From the NCBI GenBank assembly GCA_917880885.1, contig OU862908.1, positions 12,201,501-12,265,500 on the forward strand: a stretch of 64,000 nucleotides of DNA. The letters run 5' to 3'. Origin of the DNA: Limnephilus marmoratus. Taxonomy: Eukaryota > Arthropoda > Insecta > Trichoptera > Limnephilidae. Under the pieces are notes generated by a model. That model was given only the letters and a program-made list of their open reading frames with translations, was not told the DNA's origin and searched no databases. Below, piece by piece: positions 1-12,300 of the stretch (its first letter is position 1; each line of letters starts with the position of its first letter). Made by a program: the position numbers and the translations under genes.

Positions 1-27
1 AAAAGTGATGAAAAAAAAAGCTTAACG

Positions 28-42
28 TTAGGTTAGGTTAGG
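28..42 (+). repeat. Short interstitial TTAGG repeat (3 units)
   Basis: Three consecutive TTAGG units are visible. TTAGG is the canonical insect telomere repeat, but this array is far too short to be a telomere. Similar short AACCTAACC strings are common in insect promoters and introns. It is useful mainly as a hint that the DNA is from an arthropod. Confidence 0.6.
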
Positions 43-2237
43 TATTTTTGTCATCTTTTTTCAGCTTTTAATGACTTTTCAAAGAAGTGCCAAGACTGGA
101 TTCTGAATTGGCAAGGAACCATTATATTTAACACAGATCTAAAACATTTTCATCACATCATGCACCTGAGATTAGCGATCTAACAACAATATTCAATTCC
201 GCGATTCATAAAAACTTTTGTAAATAACACCATCATCTAATTTTAATTAGACAATACGACACTTTCAGGCAAATTTTTTTGATTTTAGCAAAATACCATT
301 CTGTACACATTTGGTGTTAACAAATAATATCATAGCCGCTGCGCACCCAGTCAGCTAGTAGATTTCCAAGGTTGCAGATCCACTATTATATTTTGTATGA
401 ACCTAAGAAATATAACTGAAGGCTTCATATTATGTGCTGATGTTCATAACACACGTATGAGATTCATTTCGGACTCGGTCTTGGGCAATACATCATAAGG
501 AAGAGTGGATTTTGATCAGCGCGCTATTTAGAGTGACCTAAAATAATAATACAAGTTTGCCTTACTTTCTTTACTTTTTTTGTGAGTGCACTGCACAAAC
601 ACACTTTAGTAAATGCCCGTTTTATCTGCCAAAATAAAATAGATGTAAGAAAATCTAGAGTTTGTGACTGTCAAAAACGTCAGGGTTAATTCCATCAGTA
701 GTGAAAAATATGCATTTACCAAAGAGATGTAAAACTATCATATTAAAGAAAAGGGGCTTTAAAATCTTAAATACAAAACGAATTATCTCGTATTCTTTAC
801 AGAAAATAGCTAGGTTTTGATTTAGAAGTGGTATGTTTTGGTAATACAGGCGTGTTGACAGTTTTATAGACGTCGCGTCGTTGAAAACGTTCGTAGTATT
901 AAAATTTAAAAGACACATTTAATTTTCAAAAGGTTTAACATTTAGAAGAAAATAAACGAATTTGCAGAGAGCATTGATGAGTAGGTTGGTTCCGTTAAAA
1001 CGTTGTTTTAATGAGAAGTAATATCTCGGGCACACCACTTCAATACGTTAGTTGGTAGCGGGAAAGAGCAGAAAAAAGCAGAAATACGCATTTACCAAAT
1101 GCCCTCCGATTTGTCGCCAGCCCTCGGCAACCCCTTCCGCCCTTCCTCCCCCTACCCCGCTCCACCTCCGCCCTTCGCTTCTCTTGTAACATTTTAATTT
1201 GGCAAAGTGTTCTCGTAAGTACAAAATTGCTAACTTTATTGCTCCTAGTGATGGCACTCTAGAAGCTCTCGGAGCAAGTCGTGATGATGATGATGTACAG
1301 AAACTGAAATTTCCATGAAATATATATTATCCGCTTTTTAATGCCGGATATAAATTGTTCGACGATACTTGTATTTTAATGGGCGCATTCGGCGGGCCTG
1401 GAATTTATTGAACAAATAAAAATCGTCGTATTATGTGGTAGAATCAAATCCTAATTCACTTAGGTGTTCGTGAAACACCTGTTTAGCTAAAACATCACGG
1501 AAATTTATTATCACCGTGAATGCGTACCATAAAGAGAAGCTACCTTCTAAATTCCACCGAGAGAAAGACTATAAAACCAGCATCCAACTTACTCTTATCT
1601 ACTTCTTGAAAGTTATCAACGTTGTGTGAATTTTATGAAGAAGATAAATCCAAAGAAACTCGACTCTTTTTTGAGGAAAAAGAACTTGCGTTTTCTCTCC
1701 TTTCTAATTGAGAAAAATATACGAAGTTAGGAAGGAGTCCCCGTAATGGGGACATGATTCATACATTTCTCGGGTTGTCTCCCGTCCTAACTTTGCGAGG
1801 AAGTCGCGAATAAAAAACCAGTCACAACATACGGGGTTGGTGTACCTCTAAATGCAGTAAATAAACTAAATAATATGACAATATTCTTGTTTTCTTCTTG
1901 ATGTAGCGTCAGTTTGAGTTATTTTCAGTTAATTTCCTTGAATGAGTTGTGATATTTTGTGGTTATGCTACCTACAGTGGGTAAAACTATGCTTTAAGGC
2001 TCTGCAACCGGGCCCGAAAAGAAGAAGATGGAGAGATACGAAATTACGAATGTTAGAGGAGAGCGTTAACATTTACAGCGACAAAATCGATGCAAAAATT
2101 GCGAAAATATTTAATAAAACACGACTCGTTTAAAATAGAGCAAAAATCTTGCGGGCATTATCTTAAACAGCATTTAAAAAAAACACTGAATTTTTTCATA
2201 CATATCACTAATAAAATACCTAACTGAAACAAATATG
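43..2237. other. AT-rich DNA without recognised gene
   Basis: I see no coding region, tRNA or mobile element boundary here. A short GC-richer patch at 1105-1185 gives small meaningless frames. A 63-codon frame at 1942-2133 has no recognised domain and is probably chance. The stretch is consistent with intron or intergenic DNA. Confidence 0.5.
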
Positions 2238-2241
2238 TTAA

Positions 2242-2954
2242 GAGCGTTTAACCAGCCAGCAGACGAAAATCCACATTTCGTCGAAAGTTGTTCTTCCGAT
2301 CATGCAGGGCGGTTACAATGAGAAAGATTGATTATTCTCCGTACCAGCTTTTTTAAATTATAACTCAATATCGAATTTATTTCAATCCAAATTAGCTTTA
2401 ATTTATACCTTCATCCAAAAATGCTGAAAGGCGTGATGATAAAACTATTAAAATAGTGTACTTTTTGTAGTTATTTTTTGATTATAAGTATTTATCATTT
2501 TTCAATAATGTCTAAATTCAATAAGAATGTTAAAAAAATCTGAAATATATTAGTTTGTAAGTGCGCAAATAAATACACAAATGGACCAATTTTCGTCAAG
2601 AAACACATGTACGTACATATTTTTTAATGATTTTATTGAAACTAAAATTAAAATTCTAATACATAACTTTGCTAGATAATGTATTGATTTATTTTACTGC
2701 ATGATTACATTATTTGAAATGGGTGTGGTATAATACAAAAACTTTTTTGAAAATTTAACAAATCTGCCAACGACCTATGGAATAACCTTATTATACTTAA
2801 AATTAAAAAAAATTCTAAAAATTAATTACATAACTATGCTAGATAAAAGAACAATCTTTCGAAATCCATTTATAATTTTTTGTGGAAAAGAGTCAATATG
2901 TCTAAAAACTTTTTTGAAAATGACGTATATCCGGCTTTCTCTGGTAATGCCCTC
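2242..2954. mobile_element. TTAA-flanked MITE, copy 1 (piggyBac-like)
   Basis: A 713-bp non-coding element is flanked on both sides by TTAA (2238-2241 and 2955-2958). It has short imperfect terminal inverted repeats: it starts GAGCGTTTAACCAG and ends with the complement of GAGGGCATTACCAG. A second copy, about 95% similar by eye, lies at 60312-61029 and also has TTAA at both ends. TTAA target duplication is the hallmark of the piggyBac superfamily. No transposase is encoded, so this is a non-autonomous derivative. Having both boundaries shared by two copies makes the limits firm; the superfamily is inferred only from TTAA. Confidence 0.75.
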
Positions 2955-2958
2955 TTAA

Positions 2959-3095
2959 TAATAATTTTTGGAAGATAATTTGAGATTTTTTTCTATCGAG
3001 GGAATTTTATATAATTTGCGTTTCGGCGCGGGCAACGTCTAGATATTATCTTCAAGAATAACATATATTTTTTTATGAGCTTTAAAACTTACCGT
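2959..3095 (+). repeat. Dispersed repeat family H, copy 1
   Basis: This stretch abuts the right end of the TTAA MITE and recurs in reverse orientation, clearly diverged, at 27955-28085. Shared blocks include TTTCTATCGAGG and GATATTATCTTCAAGAATA. It has no coding capacity and no recognised termini. It could be the remnant of an older element beside which the MITE landed. Confidence 0.55.
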
Positions 3096-4397
3096 GTTTA
3101 AGGAAAATATGTAATAAATCGGTAGGAATCCGGGTTGTATTTTGAAAGGCCCTGTATTTTGTCAGCACAAGAGCCGGGACGAAACATTTTTGTACCAGGG
3201 TAGGTATCTATTCGAAACGCATCCTAAAATAAATTACAAAACACTAATGAAATTGGATTAATTTTTTAAACACTTTAAAGTTCTAGTAGCCCTTGTTTGG
3301 ATCTGGTGGGACCTCATATTTAATAGGAAGCATTGGAATGAAGTCAAATAAAACTCAATTTACAGGTACTCGATTAACCCCTACTAAATAATGATTGAGC
3401 TTAAAACTCATCATAAAGTTATACGTTCAAGTTGATATGATTAGGCTCATGTTTTAAATAAGTAATTATTACTGATATAGGCGGATCACTTTATTTATAA
3501 GGTAAGTTGCGAGCTCTATCCAACTTACGGTAACAAAGTACCGCGTGAAAGTTTACCTAATTAACAATGAACGACGTGCGTTATCCGAGCCTTTGATAAA
3601 CAACACTATCTCACGCATGGGAGTTGTTTCTTTCTGTTCGGTGACGTCCCAGGGGATAGAGGTGGGCAGGACGCCCCATCACCCCAGCCACTAATAAGGG
3701 TAGGTCCCGCGTCCTGTGGGTACTTAAGGGTGGTAGGTACGGCATACAGCTTAAATCCTTCAAAACACAGACTGCTGCAAAGCTCTGTAAGCGGTTAGTT
3801 CGGTATTTACGAGCGGGGAAAATGTGAGAACATTGGACTGACTTCAGCGGGGTCGGCCATAAAATATTTCAAACAATAATTCCATGTTGAAAATTAGTCC
3901 CGAACAATAAGCTTTGGCTAGACCTTTGAATCGGCCAGTGCTCGAGTCGTAACTCTCGTTATTTCTGTCATTAAAGATCGACTAACCTCACTGTCTCCCG
4001 GTGCAGTGAACGGATAAAATGTATCCTTTATCAAGGCCACAAATATGAGAAGGTCTAGCAGATACTAGGTACCGAAAATAATCTTAATATCTTTTAGCTA
4101 ATAAATTGGAGGTATCTACCTAAGTCTGATAAATTGAGCAAAATTATAAAGGATGTTTATAACTTATTTCGACTTTAAAAAAACATGATTTGATTTGTGA
4201 ACTGCAAGCTTTTCGAAGGTTTCTCGTAGAATTAGTTATTTGAGTGATATGGGGATGCAAGAATTTACAAAACTGTAATTAACGTTTGGATAAAATTATG
4301 CTTTATTGGCTACACCCAAGTCGGTAAATAATTTATCTGAATACATAACGAAGTTAATTAAGGGTTTTAAAAATATCGATAATAATAATAATAATTT
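3096..4397. other. AT-rich DNA with one GC-richer patch
   Basis: No gene is recognisable. A moderately GC-rich patch at 3640-3745 contains runs such as GGGGATAGAGGTGGG and is unlike its surroundings, but it has no open frame or repeat partner that I can see. Confidence 0.4.
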
Positions 4398-4607
4398 TGA
4401 ATGTAGCTATAACTTTGTGATTATCCATTATAGATAAATGAAACAATTTAACTTTCTTTGAACCACTTTTATATTTGAGTAAATCCGACCGGTTTCAGAA
4501 CGACCGTTCCTTCTTTAGGGCAAATGTATACATATAGAAACCGGTCGGATTTACTCAAATATAAAAGTGGTTCAAACAAAGTTAAATTGTTTCATTTATC
4601 TATAATA
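4398..4607. mobile_element. Folded Penelope-like element termini (inverted pair)
   Basis: About 70 bp at 4430-4497 (ending in the complement of ACCGGTCGGATTTACTC) recurs in inverted orientation at 4537-4605. Between the arms lies a minus-strand hammerhead-like motif. The same terminal sequence, including a conserved AAGTGGTT...AAGTT...GTTTCAT block, occurs at 27781-27850 and 30932-30985. Inverted terminal pieces next to a ribozyme motif are typical of Penelope-like elements. No RT or endonuclease remains here. Confidence 0.6.
4476..4530 (-). ncRNA. Degenerate hammerhead-ribozyme-like motif
   Basis: Read on the minus strand, the order matches the motif at 27601: a box CTAAAGA, a helix-II hairpin GGAAC/GTTCT, then GAAAC, a two-base loop, and GGTC before the helix-I strand. 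The conserved box should be CUGANGA; here the invariant G5 is A, so the copy should not cleave. An outer helix-I pairing ATTTG/CAAAT is present. I infer a decayed copy of the same terminal ribozyme. Confidence 0.5.
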
Positions 4608-6191
4608 ATAATTAGTTTAGTTAGTCTTTCCTGTGAGGAAGATTTAACACGGACATAAAATCTGTTGCGTTAAATTGGATAATTTGTATAGCACCATTTT
4701 TGTGACGAATCACCTCAAGGGCGATAGGTACTATGGAATAACAAGGTTCCATTTATCGCGGTAACACCATGCGATAATGGGATCTGGTAAGCTACTTTAG
4801 AGTTAACTACTTTTAAGTCCCCGACGATGCCCGGGCTTTACACAGAGTTTTCGAAATAAAAAATGCGCAAAATTTCATCAACCTTGGCATAAAACTGTAG
4901 ATTTGCATACAAATCAAATCCACATCAAGTGAACACTCAAGTGAACAGTTTTTCACTCGCAAATCAGTCGGCCGAAATGTTCTGGCGTGAGGACGAGTAG
5001 CCGGAGCGGCTTAAACGTCAAAATGCTCCTTTTAGTTCGCTTTTCGAAATAACTCCTACACGTCTTATAGAAATCGTTGTTTCTCCCTTACTATCATAGT
5101 GAAAAATATGATCTAAACGGTATTGGAAAGAGAAAATAATGTTCTATATATTCAATATAACAATTAACCACAAAAGAATACGAATGTTCACTTCTATGGA
5201 ACCAAAGTTTCTGATCGAATTTGAAAAAAAAATTATGAATCATTGTGAATTTTTTATGAATTATTTTTATATGAAACGACAAAAAAGTGAGGTGACAGAA
5301 ACGTTTATAATTTATTTGTCTAACAAAATAAGTGTGTGTTTTTATATTTTTTTTGTTACTAGTAATTTTAGTTAGAATAAAAGCAAGTAGAGCCATTTTT
5401 TAAACTTTTAAAAGTTTACATTAATAATTATTTTATTTAAAAAATTACGTGGTTATTTCTAATAATAAATTTTGCAAGCATATTTCATCACCTTTCCAAA
5501 ACAGTTTTTAGTTTTTGAATACGTTAATAAATATTCCATTTATATGGATTTTATTGCAAGCCGAGGCCTATTTTCGAATAAAAATATTTTCATGGTGCAA
5601 AAATACAGGTAGATATCAGTTTTCAGGTTATTATTTAACCATATGTTCATTTTATGGTGCTGAAATTTATTTACTGTTTACAAGAATCGCCAATTTCTCG
5701 TAATTTAGTTCGACGTTATCGGAAATGTCAATTGAAATCGTAAATATTCCCGAACTTAGCCGTCAGCGCCGGACGAATTCCAATGCGGCCGCGACTACTC
5801 TCGACGACTTCGTAGCGAGAATGTCGAGTGAACTCTTCCTTCGAAGGAACCGTGTGAATACTCGGTGAAACGAGAATGGAACATTTCATCGAGTAAACCT
5901 TCATCCGAGTGAACCTTGTGACTTCAGCTTTAGTAACATAATATACATAAGAGGATGACAAAAAATAGATAAATTATTAATGTTCACAGATAGGTATTTA
6001 GAAACATAAAAGTATCTAACTGAATGTAAACTAGAATATTTAAGAAAAGAAAAAAACACAGGACAAAGCAGCAATTAAAAAAATAATTATTATACAGGTG
6101 TAGATTAAACAAGTGATAAACCTAAATATAAAAACACAACAATAAAATAAATGCGATTATAACTATACTTAAATAGGCTGCGAAATAGGTA
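4608..6191. other. AT-rich DNA without recognised gene
   Basis: Overlapping frames of 60-100 codons at 5094-5396 and 5515-5703 are AT-driven and have no domain. The patch 5750-5930 is somewhat GC-richer and includes a 77-codon minus-strand frame with no recognised motif. I do not call any gene. Confidence 0.4.
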
Positions 6192-6199
6192 TTTGGATT

Positions 6200-6630
6200 G
6201 ACTCCAGATACTAATATCTACAGCCTGTATGTCTGACGAATATCTACAGCTCATATGTTGAACTAATATCTACGAACTTCAGAGTGTTGATTAATATCTA
6301 CAGAGCGTAGGTTGAACTAATATCTACAGAGCGTAGGTTGGACTAATCAGCTAAATGTGTCCAATAGTCCGATATTACGAATTTTTACACACACACTTAC
6401 ATAAATTAAGTTTTTTAAACTGCATACGCAATATTACATTATTCCAATATGCTACACATAATTGCAAGTCCAACCTCTGCCAGTGCTGTAGATATTCGTC
6501 AACACTTTGATTCTCATAGATATTAGTCAACAGTTTGTGCTGTAGATATTCGTCAACACTTTGGTTTTCATAGATATTAGTTCGATTTTTTCAGTTTTTG
6601 GAATTCCTGTAGATATTAGTAGACGCCTCC
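6200..6630 (+). mobile_element. 431-bp modular MITE, left member of palindromic pair
   Basis: The element begins GACTCCAGATACTAATATC and ends AGTAGACGCCTCC. It is flanked by an imperfect 8-bp direct repeat, TTTGGATT (6192-6199) and TTTAGATT (6631-6638). The 5' part holds five plus a partial copy of a 26-28-bp module with core ACTAATATCTACAG or GACGAATATCTACAG. The 3' part holds five copies of the same core in reverse orientation. About 130 bp of single-copy sequence sits between the arrays. No protein is encoded. An 8-bp duplication is typical of hAT, P or Merlin transposons, but the termini match none that I know. Confidence 0.75.
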
Positions 6631-6650
6631 TTTAGATTGGGACGGGTAAG

Positions 6651-7081
6651 GGAGGCGTCTACTAATATCTACAGGAATTCCAAAAAATGAAAAAATCGAA
6701 CTAATATCTATGAGAAACAAAGTGTTGATGAATATCTACAGCTCAAACTGTTGACTAATATCTATGAGAACCAAAGTGTTGACGAATATCTACAGTACTG
6801 GCAGAGGTTGGATTTGCAATTATATATAGCATATTGGAATAACGTAATATTGCGTATGCAGTTTAAAAAACTTAATTTATGTAAGTATGTATGTAAAAAT
6901 CCCTGATATCGGACTAATGGACACATTTAGCTGATTAGTCCAACCTACGCTCTGTAGATATTAGTTCAACCTACGCTCTGTAGATATTAGTCAACACTCT
7001 GAAGTTCGTAGATATTAGTTCAACATATGAGCTGTAGATATTCGTCCGACATACAGGCTGTAGATATTAGTAACTGGAGTC
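6651..7081 (-). mobile_element. 431-bp modular MITE, right member of palindromic pair
   Basis: This is an inverted near-copy of 6200-6630 with the same length. It is bounded by a perfect 8-bp direct repeat CGGGTAAG at 6643-6650 and 7082-7089. The separate duplication shows it is an independent insertion and not one arm of a single foldback element. The two insertions leave only four bases (6639-6642) that belong to neither duplication. Module content and spacing match the left member. Confidence 0.75.
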
Positions 7082-7089
7082 CGGGTAAG

Positions 7090-7669
7090 GACAGGGATAA
7101 GGAAAAGTTGCCACGCAGGTAATTTAAAAATATTAGGTACAATTAATTTAATCATCATGAATATGTGTTATTCGCACTTAGAATGCGATACAATGAAATT
7201 CTGTAGCGACAGTAACTGGGAGTGAATATGTCAGGAAGTGTTTCTAAACGTGCAAATTTAATGTTATAGTAGTTACATGTCCTTTGCATAAATTCATTTT
7301 GGTTGGAATTGGTGTTGCATCTATCAATGTAGAAAAGGGTATTTTGTCTGCTATATCGAGTCGGCGCATGGAAGTTTATTTAATTTATTTATTTATAATA
7401 TGTGGAGATTAGCGCATGACATTACAGCGACATATGGAACCTTGATATTCCAAAGGGTCGATACGTAGGTAGTTGAAAGCTAGATCGCCGAGAAAAACAA
7501 AGAGGGATGGATACCGTGCAAGCGAGATAGAAGCGTTGGGAGACTTCATCCAAGTCAGTGGATGACGATAAAAGACGAAGGTAGGTATCTAATAGCAACG
7601 GGCACTAATGGCATGTTCAATACCGGGCATTTGCAAAAATCATCACGATGATTTCATTATAACCGTTCA
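7090..7669. other. AT-rich DNA without recognised gene
   Basis: No frame, repeat partner or RNA gene is evident. The stretch leads into the GC-richer candidate exon at 7670. Confidence 0.4.
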
Positions 7670-7991
7670 ATGATAATCACGACGATGATTGCAGAAAAGT
7701 GCACGCAACTCGCGAAATCATCCAGCATAAGATTAAGCACAACGAACTCGTATGCTGCCAATGTACCAATTATTAATTGGAGCGTAAAATCTGCGAGAGA
7801 TTGTCAGTATGTTGTTGTGTTGCGTTGTTGGGAGAGCGTGGAGGATACTAAATGGATGCATTATGCGATGCGGGATGGGCCACTCCCAACGGGCCGGATC
7901 GTGCAATGTGCAGCCGAGCCACTGAACCCTGCATGCCTCGCGCTGCAACTGCACGCCGCACGCCGCATCGGTAGGCGGCGAGCTTCTGCCG
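7670..7991 (+). other. Candidate host exon with 5' splice donor
   Basis: A 116-codon open frame runs from 7670. Its last third (about 7870-7990) is much more GC-rich than the surroundings and ends at CCGCG|GTAAGTG, a near-consensus 5' splice donor after position 7986. The translated product (arginine, alanine and cysteine rich near its end) shows no domain I recognise. It could be a coding or a 5' untranslated first exon, or a chance GC patch. I place it as a candidate only. Confidence 0.25.
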
Positions 7992-8020
7992 CGGTAAGTG
8001 ATTATTGCACGTGTGAATAG

Positions 8021-8692
8021 CAACTAATGGCACACGTGGTCGTGGGAGATCCGCCGGGAGGTACTTAATAATACACCCTGGGACACGGCATTACGTGGCT
8101 AATATTAGATCTTGCGGGACTGCAGACATAGGCCAGAGGGTGGGTAAGATATAATCATCATTATTCAGCAGGTATTCCACGTATTGATTCCAAATGCGGA
8201 AGCAAAATTAACACATTTGGTGAGCAAAGTACAAACTAGAATATAATTAATAAAATAGCGGTTAAGATGAGTATACTAAAAAAGAACAAAAAGCCCTTGG
8301 AACAAATTAAGCAATAGATTAAACAAATGTGCTTCGGATTTGTGACTTGTGACTTGAAGACCGTCAACGATGAATAATAGATGAAAGACCAGATTAAATG
8401 CGCAAAATTTTAGAATTAAGAAGCTAAGGGCAAGCTCTGAAATGACGATTTCAACTTTATTATCAATTGAAATGAGGGATCAACATAATAAATAATAAAT
8501 TACTCTACTTTTCAGCGCACGTACGTACCTGTAGATTAAATTAAGCGAACATAAAAGGCTTGGAACAAAAAAACATGAGGATATAATTAGATAATATTTT
8601 CCCGTTTATTTAAAGCTACCGCTTAATTCACGGCGCCAATTCAACTCAAGTCACGGCGCAACTAAACTTTACGATTCAGTAATTATATCTGC
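8021..8692. other. AT-rich DNA, possible intron
   Basis: No gene or repeat was recognised. If the donor near 7987 is real, this would be the start of an intron. Confidence 0.35.
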
Positions 8693-9280
8693 TTGTTTAA
8701 CAAAAACACAATGCGAACCATCAGCGGAACCTTAAAATCGACTCCTCTTCCTTGGCTCCCCGTACTTGCAAATATAACCCCGCCAAATATCAGGCGAGAG
8801 ATTGCAACACTGAGGGAATACGAGAAGGCACTGCAAAAAAGCGAAACACCCTTGGACGATGATGTCGTTTCTCACCCGGCATGCCGCTTAAAGTCTCGAA
8901 AACCCTTCTGGACGGAAGGAGAAAGACTCCTTCGAACATCTCTCACCCCAGAAGATAGGTGGAAGCTTGAGTGGCAATCAGCCAACGTCAAAAACGCCCA
9001 TCTCGTTCAAGACCCCACTGAGAGACAGCCTGGGTTCTCATTGCCTCGCAAACTCTGAACTGCCATCAATAGGATAAGGTACTCCCATAGCAGTTGTGTT
9101 CACATGATGCATAGATGGGGCCTTAAAGAGTCGGCGATGTGTGAATGCGGTGCGGTGCAGACCACTGAATGTGTGGTCAACGAATGCCCGCTCCATTCAT
9201 TCCCCGGCGGGATTGATGAGGTCCACAGGGCAACGCCTGAGGCCCTAGACTGGCTCGCAGACCTAGATGTCACCCACTGA
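8693..9280 (+). pseudogene. Non-LTR retrotransposon ORF2, C-terminal remnant
   Basis: The frame encodes the tail of a LINE reverse transcriptase protein. Residues around MRTISGTLKSTPLPWLPVL, followed by PPNIRREIA and RLKSRKPFW, are characteristic of the region after the RT in many insect LINEs. The frame meets one TGA at 9056-9058 and then continues in phase through a Cys-His-rich stretch (VHMMHRWGLKESAMCECGA, then CVVNECPLH) resembling the usual C-terminal zinc-knuckle-like motif. It ends at a natural stop at 9278-9280, followed by a short GAA/A-rich tail. The copy is 5'-truncated at about 8700 and carries no RT catalytic core. Only one nonsense change is seen, so it is a fairly young relic. 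The clade is not resolved. Confidence 0.8.
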
Positions 9281-9346
9281 CCCCCCACCATACGAAAGAA
9301 GAAGAACAAAAACATAATTTATGAATTATTTGTGAATAATTTGAAA

Positions 9347-9378
9347 GCAAATTTCATTGGACAGCCAATGAAATTTGC
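9347..9378. repeat. Perfect 14-bp-stem hairpin
   Basis: GCAAATTTCATTGG and its exact reverse complement are separated by the four bases ACAG. It lies just downstream of the LINE tail. There is no T-run that would suggest a terminator, and no function is assigned. Confidence 0.6.
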
Positions 9379-9380
9379 AA

Positions 9381-12300
9381 TTTGTTGTCCTGTGGATAGC
9401 GATTGAGTTGCCAACTAATTTTTTTAAGTTGCCCCATGAGCAGATGGACTTGTAGGGATTACAAAATGCGCCCCCCCCCCCACTTAGCGATTTATTTTCG
9501 CTAGAAAAGGCAAAAGCTAAAAAAAACTTTAGTTCGTCAGACAATTACAAAAAATTAGCTTAATTTTAAATCTACTTACACTGTAATTACACAAAATCAC
9601 CTTTGCGGAGGAGAAATCAGTGATACGCCACCAGAAGATTAGCCGATCCACGTCAAATTATTCTGGCTCAGCGTTCCCCAAGAAAGGTGCACAGTTTACA
9701 GTTTACATAGAATAGAGAACAGAGAGCAGAGAACAAGGGGCATTACGGTCCCGCGTGAATACATTACCCTGTTCAGAATGCACCACGGAAATACATGCAC
9801 CATTATAGTTCAGGCACTTGCGCCAATCATAATGCCCGTTCACACAGGCCGAGGCCCAACCATCCTGGTGCAACAACGTGCAGCGTACAACGTGCATTAC
9901 AATGTGCGAATGTTACAAGGCATTCCTTCAACACACACTGGAGGCGATTAATAATGATGAAGACAAAATGATATTGTAATAAAATAAACGCCTTTATGTA
10001 GACCGTGAAAAGGAACTTATTTGAGCCAAGCTAAATAATTTTGAAAAAATTGTGTATTTTCATAATTTAACCGCTGCATTTAGTTGAATGCCTTTAAAAG
10101 AATGTTCAGTAAAAATGTAACATTTCCAACTCACATGCATACTACAATAAATAAACTTAATGGTTTTTAGGGTGTTGAAAACTGTCACATTAGAGCTCTA
10201 AACACTAGATATGATTATAATTAACGATTTAAAAAATTACGCAAGCATGACACGAAATAACTCGATTTATGTTGTTATTATTCAAATGATACTGTTTTTT
10301 ATGTAAAGAATGCAAAAGATTAAAATCAATAATGTCAGTTTGGGATGTGTGTATGATTTTGACTTAACGCTTAAGCACCTTACTGAATTTTAGTTCGAAC
10401 ATCAGCGCTCTATTCATACACACGGATAAGTCTCCGCTCTGGTTTATTAAATGAAAATATTCAACAACAAAAATGGTAGCAGTTGCTTAAGATATGTTAG
10501 AAAATAAACATAATTTTCTTTATAACTCATTATAAAAAAAAACTCTATTCAAAATAAACACCCTGATACTAGAAAATATACTACGAAGTCTAAATATACC
10601 TTGAAACTAAAATAAATGTCTACAATCACAACAAAAATATTACGAATGCTCCAAATAATTTTCAAATTAAAGCAAACACACGGAGGATTCTAGATGCCGG
10701 AACTTACGTTATAACAAAGACATTAGTTTTTAAAAAATCCATTGTTTATATATCACTTGAAAAAAGCATTATACATTTTTAAGCAAAAACAAACGAGGCA
10801 AGCGAAGAAGCTGTCAAATTATCGCTCAATCTTAGCGGATTTAAAAAAATTGCGAGACCAACTAACCAAATAAAAAACTAACAATTAGATGAAATATAAT
10901 TATAGATACTAAAATGTAATTATACATACACAATTAACAGAAATGTAGATAGACGTGCACATGGAATACTTACAAGAATTTAAAATCTCGTGTGAAGTTG
11001 AAATGCAATGTAAATGAGAGATAATCCCTTTGCCTTTTAACAGTCAATGTGCAACTGGGAGAACATCTTTTGAATACACAAGTTTTATAAAGGAAAATTC
11101 AATAGAAGCCAGATCACCATTGAATCTTTACCCTTTCAAGCGTTCATTTCACCATTATAAGCTACTGAAAATCAATTATTAGGTACATTTAAACCCATAA
11201 ATTGCCGAGACAAGCCGTAATGTCGTATAAAATGGTCGTAAACACTGATTTATATTTTGCTTCTCAATATGAGGTGAATACAGAAACGCTTTTTATTGAT
11301 GGCAGATATTTTATTTAGTTTTATTACGCAATTTACCGCCAGAGAGGATGGATCAGAAGATTATGGAATTTTCACAGGTAAGCGGCGCGCGCCGGGGCAG
11401 TTCTCCCCATCTACTCCCATTATAGGATACAAGTAGATGATCAATTATTTTCACGCAGCTTCCTTAAACTTAAAATAAATAAATAAAAACTTAGAGTATG
11501 TAATTCACAAGCGATAGAAATGAAACTAAAAAGTCGCTAGATGTCGCTTTCTTTTGCCTGTTTATTTGGAAATTTACAAAAATATGAAATTAAACTATTT
11601 ATCAATTTTATGAAGAAATGAGTCTTCAGTAAATAAAGAATCGATTCATAATAATTCTTCATGATATCTACCGACGATAATCCGCATCGTAATTATTGTA
11701 AAATATTACAGTTACGTTAAAAACACGATGATTAAACGAAGCGTTATAAATGAACGAAAAACTGTATTTACATATTAACAATGTGGCGGACTGTGAAAAG
11801 GTTCAGATTTGAGCGACAAACTGTCAAAAATTCAAAATGAACAGAAAATGTTATATTATATTTAAAACCGAAATATGTAGGTAAGGAGATTTTCGAACAC
11901 AAATAAAAATATTATATTTAAAGAGAGTCTAGCTTTTAGACAGTCCTCATGAAAAATAAATAAAAAACGCTCAACGATACTTTACTACGAAATTAACACA
12001 ATTGAAATTTCACAAATCTAATATAAACATAACAATATTTTAAAATTTATATTTATTACCAATTTAATAATAAATTCATTTATCATTAACAACCACCAAC
12101 AAAAACAATGAATATATTGCTATGAAGTAGACAATTTTTTTTAGTTTTATGGAATCTATTTTTATATTTAATAGCATACATTTTCTCAGTCGCCGATAGT
12201 GACATAAAATCTAACAGGCCAGCACAAAGCGAAGAGCGTGTGTCGGTCTTTTCAGTTTGGCTAAAGCTCGGATCTCGGAAATTGCGATGCCACATACGCA

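Noticed and set aside
28..42. Telomere or subtelomeric array
   Set aside because: Only three TTAGG units, and no telomere-associated retroelement next to them.
6200..7081. Single large foldback transposon or CRISPR-like array of 26-28-bp units
   Set aside because: Separate 8-bp duplications show two elements. The units vary in sequence, are not separated by unique spacers of fixed length, and this is animal DNA.
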